DNA of 64,000 bases from Winogradskyella alexanderae (lineage in GTDB: Bacteria > Bacteroidota > Bacteroidia > Flavobacteriales > Flavobacteriaceae): positions 48,261-112,260 of the forward strand of contig NZ_JAIUJR010000010.1 of the NCBI RefSeq assembly GCF_020166335.1. Reading direction: 5' to 3'. A program made the position numbers and the translations under genes. Shown in pieces: positions 53,907-61,990 of the stretch (its first letter is position 1; each line of letters begins with the position of its first letter). The notes under the pieces were generated by a model, which did no database searches, was not told the origin of the DNA, and saw only the letters and a list, made by a program, of their open reading frames with translations.

Positions 53907-55126
53907 TATTTAACTTTTACAGCAATGCGATGGCAAGCATTATTGAGATAGCCTTTTGGATTCCATCCAGGCAATAGCATTGGCTGGGATTTGTTGTTAG
54001 AATCTGTTGCTCTTGCCCATACCTCGTAGTAACCCTTCTTTGGGAAATCCACTTGTGCTGAAAAATGTTGCCAAGCTAATCTATTAACCGGTTTTTCAAC
54101 AACGCAATCGTTCCAAGTAGATCCAAAATCAATTGAATATTCCATTTTAGTAACTTCTAGTTCACCTGCCCATGCGTGACCTCTAATTTCCAATGATTTA
54201 CCCTGCTTTAAGACTGCACCAGTTTTTGGATAGGTAATTAATGATTTAACAGGCATGGATTCGATAATGCACATGTCCTCATCTTTTACTTTTTCACCAG
54301 GCGCAACGGTCTCGCATGGAATTCTGTAAGCGGTACCAGTCATTTTTGCACCATCGTGTACTTTATTGCGAATGCTTATTCGATTCACCCACTTACCAGA
54401 CACTGACGCTGGCCAACCTCCAGCAACTAATCGAAGTGGATAGCCATGGACAAGAGGAATATCCTCACCATTCATTTTATAAGCTAACAAAGTTTCATCT
54501 TGTAGGGCCTTAGACATTGGGCAACCTCTAGAAATAGCTTCCTTATTAGGATCTCTACTTAAATGCTGATCTACAGCATGAAATCCTATATATACTGCAT
54601 TATCTTTAATACCAGCATCATTAAGTACATCACGTAAACGCACTCCAGTCCAGGAGGCACAATGAACAGCACCTACAGTCCATTGGTTACCTTTAGCCGG
54701 TGGGTCAAATTCTGCTCTGCCATTACCACCACATTCTATAGTAAGTTGATAAGTATATTCTTCAAACTTCGATTTCAGTTCTGCTAATGTGTATGTTTTT
54801 TTTGTTCTAACAGATTCACCATCTATAGTTAGCGTCCATGATTTAGGATCAATATTTTCAGGAACTAAACCGTTGTTTCTTATAAACATGCAGGAATTTG
54901 GTGTAACCTTGTCATCCAATAAATGAGCTTGAGCTTCAATATTCCATGGTTTGTCATTAAGGACAATCATATCTTTATGCTTATTGAAAAGCTTAAAAGG
55001 ATCTGGATCTTGTAGGCCTAGTGGCACATAACCTTCGAGCATATTGGACCCAAAGACTATCTTTGTGCCAATGAGCGCTGCAATGGAGCTTAACATGGTT
55101 TTTTTTACAAATTCTCTTCTTTCCAA
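53906..55126 (-). CDS. Sulfite oxidase-family molybdenum enzyme (sulfite dehydrogenase)
   Basis: 406 residues. The N-terminus MERREFVKKTMLSSIAALIGTK is a twin-arginine (Tat) signal, fitting export of a folded Mo cofactor. The sulfite oxidase core (about 60-270) has NNGLVPENIDPKSWTLTIDG, the Mo-ligand Cys in TIECGGNGRAEF, and GAVHCASWTGVRLRDVL, with RLVAGGWPASVSGKWV nearby. The C-terminal dimerisation Ig-like domain (about 290-406) has EIRGHAWAGELEVTKMEYS. It oxidises sulfite to sulfate in the periplasm with the neighbouring cytochrome as acceptor. It is the first gene of a four-gene operon with a palindromic site upstream. Confidence 0.93.
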   Translation of the reverse strand: MERREFVKKTMLSSIAALIGTKIVFGSNMLEGYVPLGLQDPDPFKLFNKHKDMIVLNDKPWNIEAQAHLLDDKVTPNSCMFIRNNGLVPENIDPKSWTLTIDGESVRTKKTYTLAELKSKFEEYTYQLTIECGGNGRAEFDPPAKGNQWTVGAVHCASWTGVRLRDVLNDAGIKDNAVYIGFHAVDQHLSRDPNKEAISRGCPMSKALQDETLLAYKMNGEDIPLVHGYPLRLVAGGWPASVSGKWVNRISIRNKVHDGAKMTGTAYRIPCETVAPGEKVKDEDMCIIESMPVKSLITYPKTGAVLKQGKSLEIRGHAWAGELEVTKMEYSIDFGSTWNDCVVEKPVNRLAWQHFSAQVDFPKKGYYEVWARATDSNNKSQPMLLPGWNPKGYLNNACHRIAVKVK

Positions 55127-55190
55127 GATAATTTTCTGTTAGAATGTTTCTATTTCAATTTATTAAATTACGAATTCCCTGCAACACCTA

Positions 55191-55208
55191 ATGTAACATT
55201 CGTTACAT
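55191..55208. promoter_or_regulatory. CRP/FNR-type palindrome in the sulfite dehydrogenase divergent promoter region
   Basis: ATGTAAC-ATTC-GTTACAT is a perfect inverted repeat with 7-bp arms and a 4-base spacer. Its core TGTAAC-N4-GTTACA is the pattern reported for HcpR/FNR-like regulators. It lies 65 bases upstream of the sulfite dehydrogenase start and 53 upstream of the membrane-protein start. A TACCTTGA element (55229-55236) would put its centre near -41 for the rightward gene, a classical activator position. Confidence 0.65.
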
Positions 55209-55260
55209 AAATTATGATATGGTATATCTACCTTGACCTTCTGTTTTTAAATATAAAAAA

Positions 55261-55953
55261 ATGAGTAGGATACAAAAAGATTTTGAAACAAGATTTACTG
55301 GTTGGGCCTTTATTGCAGGGGCCTTAATGCTGTGGTTAGGCTGGGCTCTGTCACCTCACCATATCGGTGAGTATATTAATGCAACAGATTTTGATGCCAT
55401 AGGTGAGAATGTTTGGACCTGGATTTGGATGTATCGTATTCATATATTTGGCTGGGTAACCATGGGAATTGCATTATTCGCATTGGTGTCTGTTACAGCA
55501 AGAAAACCATATCGTGTACTCATTTTGCCTGGAGCGGGTATGGTGATAATAGGAACCTTTTCACTGGCGATAGCAAATGCGTACTTCTATAATTTTGGAG
55601 CTTGGGGAGTGGGTCAAACAGCTTCAATGTCTCCAACTGAGATAGAAGCTTTCATGAATGACATTTTATTCACCAACCAATATGTAACCTGTTTTATACG
55701 GTTTGGTCGTATTTTTTCTGGTGTAGGTTTGGTTTTATTGGGTTACGCCTTTTTAAAATGGCATATCGTTAGTAAGTGGTTAGGAGTATTTACTCTTTTA
55801 TTGGGATTAGCTGCTATGGGTATTATTTTAGGGATTCCTGATAATTTTGAGGTTTATAAACCACTTTTTCATGTAAAAGTAATATGGCTAATTGCTATGG
55901 GTGCCGTTATTTTAAAACAAGGTGTACACTTGCCAAATCAAAAAGCTGAATAA
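55261..55953 (+). CDS. Multi-pass membrane protein of unknown function
   Basis: A 230-residue inner-membrane protein with about six helices (14-30, 58-78, 86-108, 143-162, 168-190, 200-218). Conserved-looking histidines lie in or near helices (ALSPHHIGEY, YRIHIFGW, LKWHIVSK, LFHVKVIW), which could serve as haem or metal ligands, but no family is recognised. It is divergent from the sulfite dehydrogenase operon and shares its palindromic control region, so a linked respiratory or sulfur role is plausible but unproven. Confidence 0.7.
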   Translation: MSRIQKDFETRFTGWAFIAGALMLWLGWALSPHHIGEYINATDFDAIGENVWTWIWMYRIHIFGWVTMGIALFALVSVTARKPYRVLILPGAGMVIIGTFSLAIANAYFYNFGAWGVGQTASMSPTEIEAFMNDILFTNQYVTCFIRFGRIFSGVGLVLLGYAFLKWHIVSKWLGVFTLLLGLAAMGIILGIPDNFEVYKPLFHVKVIWLIAMGAVILKQGVHLPNQKAE

Positions 55954-55979
55954 ATAATTTTAGGTTGATATAAAAACTT

Positions 55980-56246
55980 CTAAGTTCTATATAAGAAGTA
56001 GTTGTATACAAGTTTAATGTACTCCTTTTTGGCATCATCTTCACTTATGTCTTTTACTTGAAATAATGCGTTAGTTTTAAAAGCATTAATGATTGGTTTT
56101 CTACTATTTGGTCTACTATAGTCATTAGTTGCCTTTTTATAGTAAGCATAAAGTCGAAGTAAAAAGTCAGCAGGGAACGGTTCGGTGTGTTCATTAACCC
56201 TTTTTACGGCTTCATCAAATTCTATTTCCAATTCTTTAGAGGTCAT
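55980..56246 (-). CDS. Acyl-CoA-binding protein
   Basis: 88 residues, the size of one ACBP domain: LEIEFDEAVKRVNEHTEPFPADFLLRLYAYYKKATND matches ACBP helices 1-2 with the ligand-binding YAYYKKAT (LYALYKQAT in animals). The typical tryptophan segment is replaced by FKTNALFQVKDISEDDAKKEYIKLVYNYF. It should bind long-chain acyl-CoA in the cytoplasm. It overlaps psd by 4 bases at the end of a phospholipid operon, fitting a role in delivering acyl groups. Confidence 0.88.
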   Translation of the reverse strand: MTSKELEIEFDEAVKRVNEHTEPFPADFLLRLYAYYKKATNDYSRPNSRKPIINAFKTNALFQVKDISEDDAKKEYIKLVYNYFLYRT

Positions 56247-56896
56247 GACATTTCTGCGATAATACTTTCCCCGCCACGTACTTTTTGGTTGAGTTCAACT
56301 TTAATGTTTGCATTTAAAGGTAAAAATAAATCCACACGTGAGCCAAACTTAATAAATCCAGAATCCTCCCCTTGATAAACTTGCATGTCTTGTTTTGCGT
56401 AATTTACAATACGTTTTGCAAGTGCTCCAGCAATCTGTCTATAAAGAATTCTGCCAAAAGAACTATTCTCAACAACAACAGTTGTTCTTTCATTTTCCTC
56501 ACTAGCCTTAGGATGCCATGCTACTAAATACTTGCCAGGATGATATTTGGAATAACTTACTTTACCACTTATTGGATATCTAGTAACATGAACATTTAAA
56601 GGAGACATAAATACTGAAACCTGTATGCGCTTTTCATTAAAAACTTCCTTTTCAAAAACTTCTTCTATAACAACGACTTTACCATCAACTGGAGATATTG
56701 CGTGTTGCTCATTGGCGTGCGTATGTCGTTTAGGATTTCTGAAAAATTGAAGGATTAAAATGAAAAAGATTAATACAACAATCAGTAGTGTTTTTCTTAG
56801 CCATTCAATACTGACTAAACCATCGATTAAAAAAAACAAACCTACCACGATTAAAAGTGAGATAAATATAATTTTATGGCCTTCTTTATGAAACAT
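56243..56896 (-). CDS. psd: Phosphatidylserine decarboxylase family protein
   Basis: 217 residues, the short (archaeal-type) Psd. Two N-terminal membrane helices (about 8-26 and 33-50) are followed by RHTHANEQHAISPVDGKVVVIEE, FMSPLNVHVTRYPISG (with the conserved His), and the self-cleavage site GFIKFGSRVDLFLP, where the Ser of GS becomes the pyruvoyl cofactor. It makes phosphatidylethanolamine. It overlaps cdsA by 11 bases and ACBP by 4. PssA is not in the window. Confidence 0.94.
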   Translation of the reverse strand: MFHKEGHKIIFISLLIVVGLFFLIDGLVSIEWLRKTLLIVVLIFFILILQFFRNPKRHTHANEQHAISPVDGKVVVIEEVFEKEVFNEKRIQVSVFMSPLNVHVTRYPISGKVSYSKYHPGKYLVAWHPKASEENERTTVVVENSSFGRILYRQIAGALAKRIVNYAKQDMQVYQGEDSGFIKFGSRVDLFLPLNANIKVELNQKVRGGESIIAEMS

Positions 56897-57704
56897 AATT
56901 CATTAGTCTTAAAAATAAATAGATAAATGGCGAAGCAAAGATAAGACTATCCAATCGATCCAATAAACCACCATGACCTGGCATTATCACGCCACTATCT
57001 TTTACGCCTGCTTGTCGTTTAAATTTTGACTCTATTAAATCACCAAAGGTACCCATTACACTAACAATGATAGCAAGAATAAGCCAATTTGTTGAGCTTA
57101 GGGTCTCTGTGTAAGTGAAAATAAAATAACTGGATACACAGGCAAAAAATAAGCCACCTAAAAATCCTTCTACTGTTTTTTTTGGTGATATACTCGAAAA
57201 CAATTTTTGCTTACCAAAGTTCTTGCCAATTAGGTATGCCGCACTATCGTTAACCCAGACAAGTATAAATGAACCGAGCAAAAGCATTGGTGTAAAGTTG
57301 TTTCTGAAATTAGCGATTAAAAGTAAAAAGATAAAACCACTTGTTAGGTAAAATGTCGTAAGGATAAACTGTTTTGATTCAAACAAGGGTATGGTATTTT
57401 CAGTAAATAAGTCTTTAATTAATAGGAGGTTTACAAAAATGGTTACCACAAGTAAAATTTGAACAATTTCATTGTTCTTAGGTATATTACTCCAAAGGCA
57501 CACATACCAAAACGTAGAGTATAATATGACAAAAATGATATATTGTAATATAGAACGTAGATTAATTAGTTTACTAAATTCAGCTAGGCATAATATACCA
57601 AAGACGCCTAATACCATTACTAATCCATTCTGGTAGTAAAGTGAAGCCACCAACAACAAAACATAAATAATTCCAGAAATGGCCCTGATGGATAATTCTT
57701 TCAT
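56886..57704 (-). CDS. cdsA: Phosphatidate cytidylyltransferase
   Basis: 272 residues with about seven membrane helices and the CdsA signature near the C-terminus: VMGTFGDLIESKFKRQAGVKDSG, then MPGHGGLLDRLDSL, with metal-binding Asp residues present. LVWVNDSAAYLIGKNFGKQK also fits. It makes CDP-diacylglycerol from phosphatidate and CTP. It lies between the LUD gene (1-base overlap) and psd, giving consecutive phospholipid steps. Confidence 0.96.
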   Translation of the reverse strand: MKELSIRAISGIIYVLLLVASLYYQNGLVMVLGVFGILCLAEFSKLINLRSILQYIIFVILYSTFWYVCLWSNIPKNNEIVQILLVVTIFVNLLLIKDLFTENTIPLFESKQFILTTFYLTSGFIFLLLIANFRNNFTPMLLLGSFILVWVNDSAAYLIGKNFGKQKLFSSISPKKTVEGFLGGLFFACVSSYFIFTYTETLSSTNWLILAIIVSVMGTFGDLIESKFKRQAGVKDSGVIMPGHGGLLDRLDSLIFASPFIYLFLRLMNYVS

Positions 57705-58312
57705 TACAAATCTTCTAAAAGAAGTAAGTACAAGTTTTTTGCACTGCTACCATAAGTTAAAAAGTCCTTATCATCAGCCGCTTTAAAATGCTTAATAGTA
57801 GTAATGTTGGTAGGGATCGTCGTTTTACTTTTTTCCTTAATTCCCTTTAAACCTTCACCTATATTCTCAACAAACTGACTTGTAGTGGCATAAATGATAA
57901 AGTTGTGAGGAAGTTCCTTAAGCTTTTTTTCTGCAATTTGATTAGATGAAATCAAAAGTGAACCGTCATCTGAAATAAGATATTCGCAAGTGGAGAGAAA
58001 ATAAGTGGTATCAGAGATTTTCTTTGAGCTCTTTAATTTAAATCCTTTAAAAAGTTCTTCTAATCGATTATCAAGAATTAAAGCTTTTTTATCATGCCAA
58101 TCATTTTCATTTAATATGGCATTGAAACTATCTTTAATTTCATCCATATTTTCGCAATACAGAAATTTACCCCCATTTGCTTTGAAATTTATAGTGAATC
58201 GCTCATCGGCAGGCAACTTTATTTCTGGCATATATTTGCCTCGCTCTTCATTTGGAATATTTTCTTCAGAATGTGTCTTTTTTTTTCCGAAGAGTTTACG
58301 AAATAAGCTCAT
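57704..58312 (-). CDS. LUD domain (LutC/YkgG-like) protein
   Basis: 202 residues. The N-terminus is basic (MSLFRKLFGKKK). The core FLYCENMDEIKDSFNAIL, TTYFLSTCEYLISDDGSLLISS, LPHNFIIYATTSQFVENIGEGLKG and the ending YGSSAKNLYLLLLEDL resemble the LUD family (lactate utilisation LutB/C). There is no LutA or LutB neighbour, so a lactate role is doubtful. It leads the cdsA-psd-ACBP operon and may have been recruited to another task. Confidence 0.75.
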   Translation of the reverse strand: MSLFRKLFGKKKTHSEENIPNEERGKYMPEIKLPADERFTINFKANGGKFLYCENMDEIKDSFNAILNENDWHDKKALILDNRLEELFKGFKLKSSKKISDTTYFLSTCEYLISDDGSLLISSNQIAEKKLKELPHNFIIYATTSQFVENIGEGLKGIKEKSKTTIPTNITTIKHFKAADDKDFLTYGSSAKNLYLLLLEDL

Positions 58313-58360
58313 TCAATTGTTGCTATTAATGCCGTTGTACGCGTGATTATCAAATATAAA

Positions 58361-58395
58361 AAAACTTAAATTAACATTTGGTCAATTTAAGTTTT
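58361..58395 (-). terminator. Terminator of rsfS-ftsH
   Basis: AAAACTTAAATT (58361-58372) and AATTTAAGTTTT (58384-58395) form a 12-bp stem with an 11-base loop, followed on the minus strand by a T-run. It lies 22 bases after the ftsH stop and separates ftsH from the LUD operon. Confidence 0.85.
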
Positions 58396-58416
58396 TTATA
58401 AGATGGTCAAAGTACA

Positions 58417-60360
58417 CTATTCTTCTTCGTCACTGATTTTTTCTTCTTTATCAAACGGACGCTTTCCAAATATTTTTTCGAGATTGTCTTTGAAAATAAC
58501 CTCTTTATCTAATAGTACTTGAGCAAGTTCTGTGAGTTTATCCTTATTTGCTTCTAATAAAGCTACAGCTCTATCGTATTGCTTTTCAATGATATCTGAT
58601 ATTTCTCTATCAATCAATTCTGCCGTTTGTTCACTGTACGGTTTTGTAAATCCATATTCAGACTGGCCAGAAGAATCGTAATATGTAAGATGACCTACTT
58701 TGTCACTCAAGCCGTAAACTGTTACCATGGCCCTTGCCTGTTTGGTCACTTTTTCTAAGTCACTAAGCGCACCTGTAGAAATTTTGCCAAAAATAACTTG
58801 CTCGGCTGCACGGCCACCTAGTGCAGCACACATCTCATCAAGCATTTGTTCTGGTCTTACAATTAGACGCTCTTCTGGTAAATACCACGCAGCACCCAGT
58901 GAACGACCTCTTGGCACAATAGTTACTTTCACCAGTGGTGCAGCATGCTCTAGCATCCAACTTACAGTTGCGTGTCCTGCTTCATGGAATGCCACTGCGC
59001 GTTTTTCTTCTGGTGTAATAATCTTATTTTTCTTTTCTAACCCACCTATTATTCTATCTACAGCATCAAGAAAATCTTGTTTGTTTACTGTTTTATTACC
59101 TTTTCTAGCCGCTATTAAAGCAGCCTCATTACATACATTAGCAATATCGGCACCTGAGAAACCTGGTGTTTGTTTAGCCAAGAAATCAATATCTAAGGAA
59201 TCATCCTTTTTAAGTGGTCTCAGGTGTACTTCAAAGATTTCTTTTCGTTCTCTTACATCCGGCAGATCTACATAAATTTGCCTGTCAAAGCGACCTGCTC
59301 GCATCAAGGCGCTGTCCAAAACGTCTGCACGGTTTGTCGCAGCGAGCACTATTACATTTGTGTTAGTGCCAAACCCATCCATTTCGGTTAAAAGTTGGTT
59401 TAATGTGTTTTCCCTTTCATCATTAGAACCTGAAAAATTGCTTTTTCCTCTTGCTCTACCAATAGCATCAATCTCATCAATAAAAATGATAGATGGAGAC
59501 TTTTCCTTTGCTTGTTTAAATAGATCCCTAACACGCGATGCACCAACACCAACAAACATTTCAACAAAGTCAGAACCCGATAGAGAGAAGAAAGGCACTT
59601 GTGCCTCACCTGCCACTGCTTTAGCCAATAGAGTTTTTCCTGTACCTGGAGGTCCTACCAAGAGAGCTCCTTTAGGAATTTTACCTCCAAGCGCAGTATA
59701 TTTTTCAGGATACTTTAAGAAATCAACTATTTCTTGCACTTCTTCCTTGGCGCCTTCTAATCCAGCTACGTCTTTAAATGATGTTTTAGTATCGGTTTTT
59801 TCATCAAATAATTTGGCTTTCGATTTTCCAATATTAAAAATCTGACCTCCTGCGCCACCTCCGCCGCCAGAAGACATTCTTCTCATTATAAAAATCCAAA
59901 CTCCAATAATGAGAATAAACGGCAATAGCGTGAGTAGAAAATCGCCCCAAAGATTTTGCTCGGTTTCGTATTTTACCTCTGTTGTGAGATTGTTATCTGC
60001 TTTGATCTTATTTATATCCTTTTCAAAATTTTGAAGATCACCAAATTCAAATTTATAATTGGGAAGTGCCGTAACAGATGGTAAAAACGTTTTCGGTTTT
60101 GAATTTCTGTGTATTTCCAGTTGCTGTGCTTCTTTCGTTAAATAAACTCTTGCCTCACGTTTATTAACAATTTCAACTTTTTCAACATCACCATTTTCAA
60201 GATATTCCAAAAATTGTGCAGGTGTGGTTTGGGTTGCTGTTGAGCTTGAAAAACCACCTGAAAATAATTGTATGGATAAAAACACAGCGATTATTACACC
60301 GTATACCCAATACGGACTAAACTTTGGTTTTTTATTTAAATTTTTATTGTCCTTTGCCAT
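58417..60360 (-). CDS. ftsH: ATP-dependent zinc metalloprotease FtsH
   Basis: 647 residues. TM1 (about 17-33) is followed by a periplasmic domain, TM2 (about 138-158), a glycine-rich linker (MSSGGGGGAGGQIF), an AAA+ domain with GPPGTGKTLLAKA (Walker A), IIFIDEIDAIGR (Walker B) and the pore FVGVGASRVRDLF region, and a protease domain with zinc motif HEAGH. It degrades misfolded membrane proteins and regulators. rsfS lies 17 bases upstream in the same direction. Confidence 0.98.
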   Translation of the reverse strand: MAKDNKNLNKKPKFSPYWVYGVIIAVFLSIQLFSGGFSSSTATQTTPAQFLEYLENGDVEKVEIVNKREARVYLTKEAQQLEIHRNSKPKTFLPSVTALPNYKFEFGDLQNFEKDINKIKADNNLTTEVKYETEQNLWGDFLLTLLPFILIIGVWIFIMRRMSSGGGGGAGGQIFNIGKSKAKLFDEKTDTKTSFKDVAGLEGAKEEVQEIVDFLKYPEKYTALGGKIPKGALLVGPPGTGKTLLAKAVAGEAQVPFFSLSGSDFVEMFVGVGASRVRDLFKQAKEKSPSIIFIDEIDAIGRARGKSNFSGSNDERENTLNQLLTEMDGFGTNTNVIVLAATNRADVLDSALMRAGRFDRQIYVDLPDVRERKEIFEVHLRPLKKDDSLDIDFLAKQTPGFSGADIANVCNEAALIAARKGNKTVNKQDFLDAVDRIIGGLEKKNKIITPEEKRAVAFHEAGHATVSWMLEHAAPLVKVTIVPRGRSLGAAWYLPEERLIVRPEQMLDEMCAALGGRAAEQVIFGKISTGALSDLEKVTKQARAMVTVYGLSDKVGHLTYYDSSGQSEYGFTKPYSEQTAELIDREISDIIEKQYDRAVALLEANKDKLTELAQVLLDKEVIFKDNLEKIFGKRPFDKEEKISDEEE

Positions 60361-60377
60361 CAGTCACTTTTCTCTTT

Positions 60378-60749
60378 TTAATAACTTGTTTCAACTAGGG
60401 TAGTTTTAGCGTCTCCCCACAGACTTTCAATGTCGTAATAGTCTCTTACTTGCTTTTGGAATACATGAACCACCACATTGACATAATCGATTAAAACCCA
60501 CTCGGCATTATCTTCACCTTCTACATGCCAAGGTTTATCTTTCAATGATTTGCTAACTTGTTTTTGGATGGAGTTAACTATAGCGTTAACTTGAGTATTT
60601 GAAGTACCTTCACAAACAATAAAATAATCACAAACGGTATTTTCTATTTCTCTTAAATCTAAAATTGTAATTTCTTTTCCCTTAACTTCCTCTATACCAC
60701 CAATTATCGTTGTAATGAGTTGGTCTGCACTAGGTTTTTCTTTCGTCAT
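60378..60749 (-). CDS. rsfS: Ribosomal silencing factor RsfS
   Basis: 123 residues: IIGGIEEVKGKEITILDLREIENTVCDYFIVCEGTSNTQV in blocks, PWHVEGEDNAEWVLIDYVNVVVHVFQ and RDYYDIESLWGDA, the full DUF143 core. It binds L14 (rplN at 32412) and blocks subunit joining when nutrients are low. First gene of rsfS-ftsH. Confidence 0.96.
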   Translation of the reverse strand: MTKEKPSADQLITTIIGGIEEVKGKEITILDLREIENTVCDYFIVCEGTSNTQVNAIVNSIQKQVSKSLKDKPWHVEGEDNAEWVLIDYVNVVVHVFQKQVRDYYDIESLWGDAKTTLVETSY

Positions 60750-60769
60750 TAATTTAATTTAAATTTATG

Positions 60770-60777
60770 CAAAGTTA
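60770..60777 (-). promoter_or_regulatory. Probable -7 element of rsfS-ftsH
   Basis: Read on the minus strand this is TAACTTTG followed by CA, a match to TAnnTTTG, about 20 bases upstream of the rsfS start. No clear -33 partner. Confidence 0.5.
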
Positions 60778-60844
60778 TTATTTTTTTGGTTCTTGCGTGT
60801 TGAAAAATGTCATAAGAAAACCATAAAATAAAACGTGCATAGAC

Positions 60845-61576
60845 ATGTTCATAATCAAACTTAATGCCATTGACTCTACAAATGCTTATATAAAAGCGAT
60901 GACTTCAAAATCACTGCCGAAGGACTTTACAGTAGCGGTTGCAGATTTTCAAGCAAATGGCAGAGGTCAAATGGGTACTTCATGGGATGCTGAGGCGGGT
61001 AAAAACCTCACAGTTAGTGTGTTTAAGAAAATTGAAAGACTAAAAATAGAACAGCAATTTTACATTAGCATGTGCGTTTCATTGGCAATATTAGATGTCC
61101 TTAGAAAGTTTCAAATTCGTCAATTGAAGATTAAATGGCCAAACGACATTTTGTCAGCAAATAAGAAAATTTGCGGCATTTTAATTGAAAATATTGTAAA
61201 GAACAACAAATTGGTAGGTAGTGTGATTGGTTTTGGGCTAAATATAAATCAGAAAAATTTTAGAACATTACCACACGCTTCCTCATTAAGTCTTCTTACA
61301 GGAATCCTATATGACAAGGACGAAGTACTATCAGAAATTTTACAACAATTGGAATATTATTTCACACTTTTAGAAAAGGATGGTTTAAAAAAAATAAAAG
61401 ACAAATATCACAACCACCTATTTAGGATGGAAAAACCATCAACCTTCAAACTCCAGAATAAGGAAAGATTAACAGGGATAATTAAGGGCGTTGAGGAATC
61501 AGGGAAATTAATTGTTTGGACCGAAGACGAAGTGATACAAACCTTTGACTTGAAAGAAATACGATTACTTTACTAA
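60845..61576 (+). CDS. birA: Biotin--[acetyl-CoA-carboxylase] ligase
   Basis: 243 residues: IDSTNAYIKAM, the biotin-binding GRGQMGTSWDAEAGKNL, LKIKWPNDILSANKKICGILIE and SVIGFGLNINQ. The C-terminal SH3-like domain is present (LTGIIKGVEESGKLIVW). There is no N-terminal helix-turn-helix, so it is a ligase only, not the BirA repressor. It attaches biotin to the carrier protein of acetyl-CoA carboxylase. It ends in a 4-base stop overlap with the convergent SRPBCC gene. Confidence 0.95.
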   Translation: MFIIKLNAIDSTNAYIKAMTSKSLPKDFTVAVADFQANGRGQMGTSWDAEAGKNLTVSVFKKIERLKIEQQFYISMCVSLAILDVLRKFQIRQLKIKWPNDILSANKKICGILIENIVKNNKLVGSVIGFGLNINQKNFRTLPHASSLSLLTGILYDKDEVLSEILQQLEYYFTLLEKDGLKKIKDKYHNHLFRMEKPSTFKLQNKERLTGIIKGVEESGKLIVWTEDEVIQTFDLKEIRLLY

Positions 61577-61968
61577 AAAGCAGTTTTCATATTCGTAGCC
61601 AAAGTTTCAATAAACTTACTTATGGGACCTTTTATCATCATTGCCATCATAGCATTAAATTCGCCACTAAACTGCAATTGAATTTCACTCTGATTAGCTG
61701 AAATTTCAGTCATATGTATAAAAAGTGAAAAATCAATTTTTCCGCCTGCTGCACCGAGTTTGATTTCGTTATAAGGCGTTTCTTCTTTTTTCTTTAAAAT
61801 AATTTCAGGCATTCCTTTTAAAGCAAAAAGAAACTTGTCATTGTCTAGTACTTCGAACTTATTAATAGTTTCTGGCATAAGCGATTCAAAGTTGTCTACT
61901 TTTTTTAAAAAATTGAATGTTTCTTCAGCAGATTTATCTAAAATGACTTTGGATGATGTTAAATTCAT
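61573..61968 (-). CDS. SRPBCC (START-like) family protein
   Basis: 131 residues from the ATG at 61968 (MNLTSSKVILDKSAEETFNFLKKVDNFESLMP); a longer frame to 62022 overlaps pyrE and lacks similarity to the fold, so it is rejected. The N-terminal strand-helix and C-terminal long helix (KGPISKFIETLATNMK) fit the polyketide-cyclase/START-like ligand-binding fold. The ligand is unknown. It begins 22 bases after the pyrE stop, so it is probably co-transcribed. Confidence 0.82.
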   Translation of the reverse strand: MNLTSSKVILDKSAEETFNFLKKVDNFESLMPETINKFEVLDNDKFLFALKGMPEIILKKKEETPYNEIKLGAAGGKIDFSLFIHMTEISANQSEIQLQFSGEFNAMMAMMIKGPISKFIETLATNMKTAF

Positions 61969-61990
61969 AATTTGTGTTTTATATACCTTA

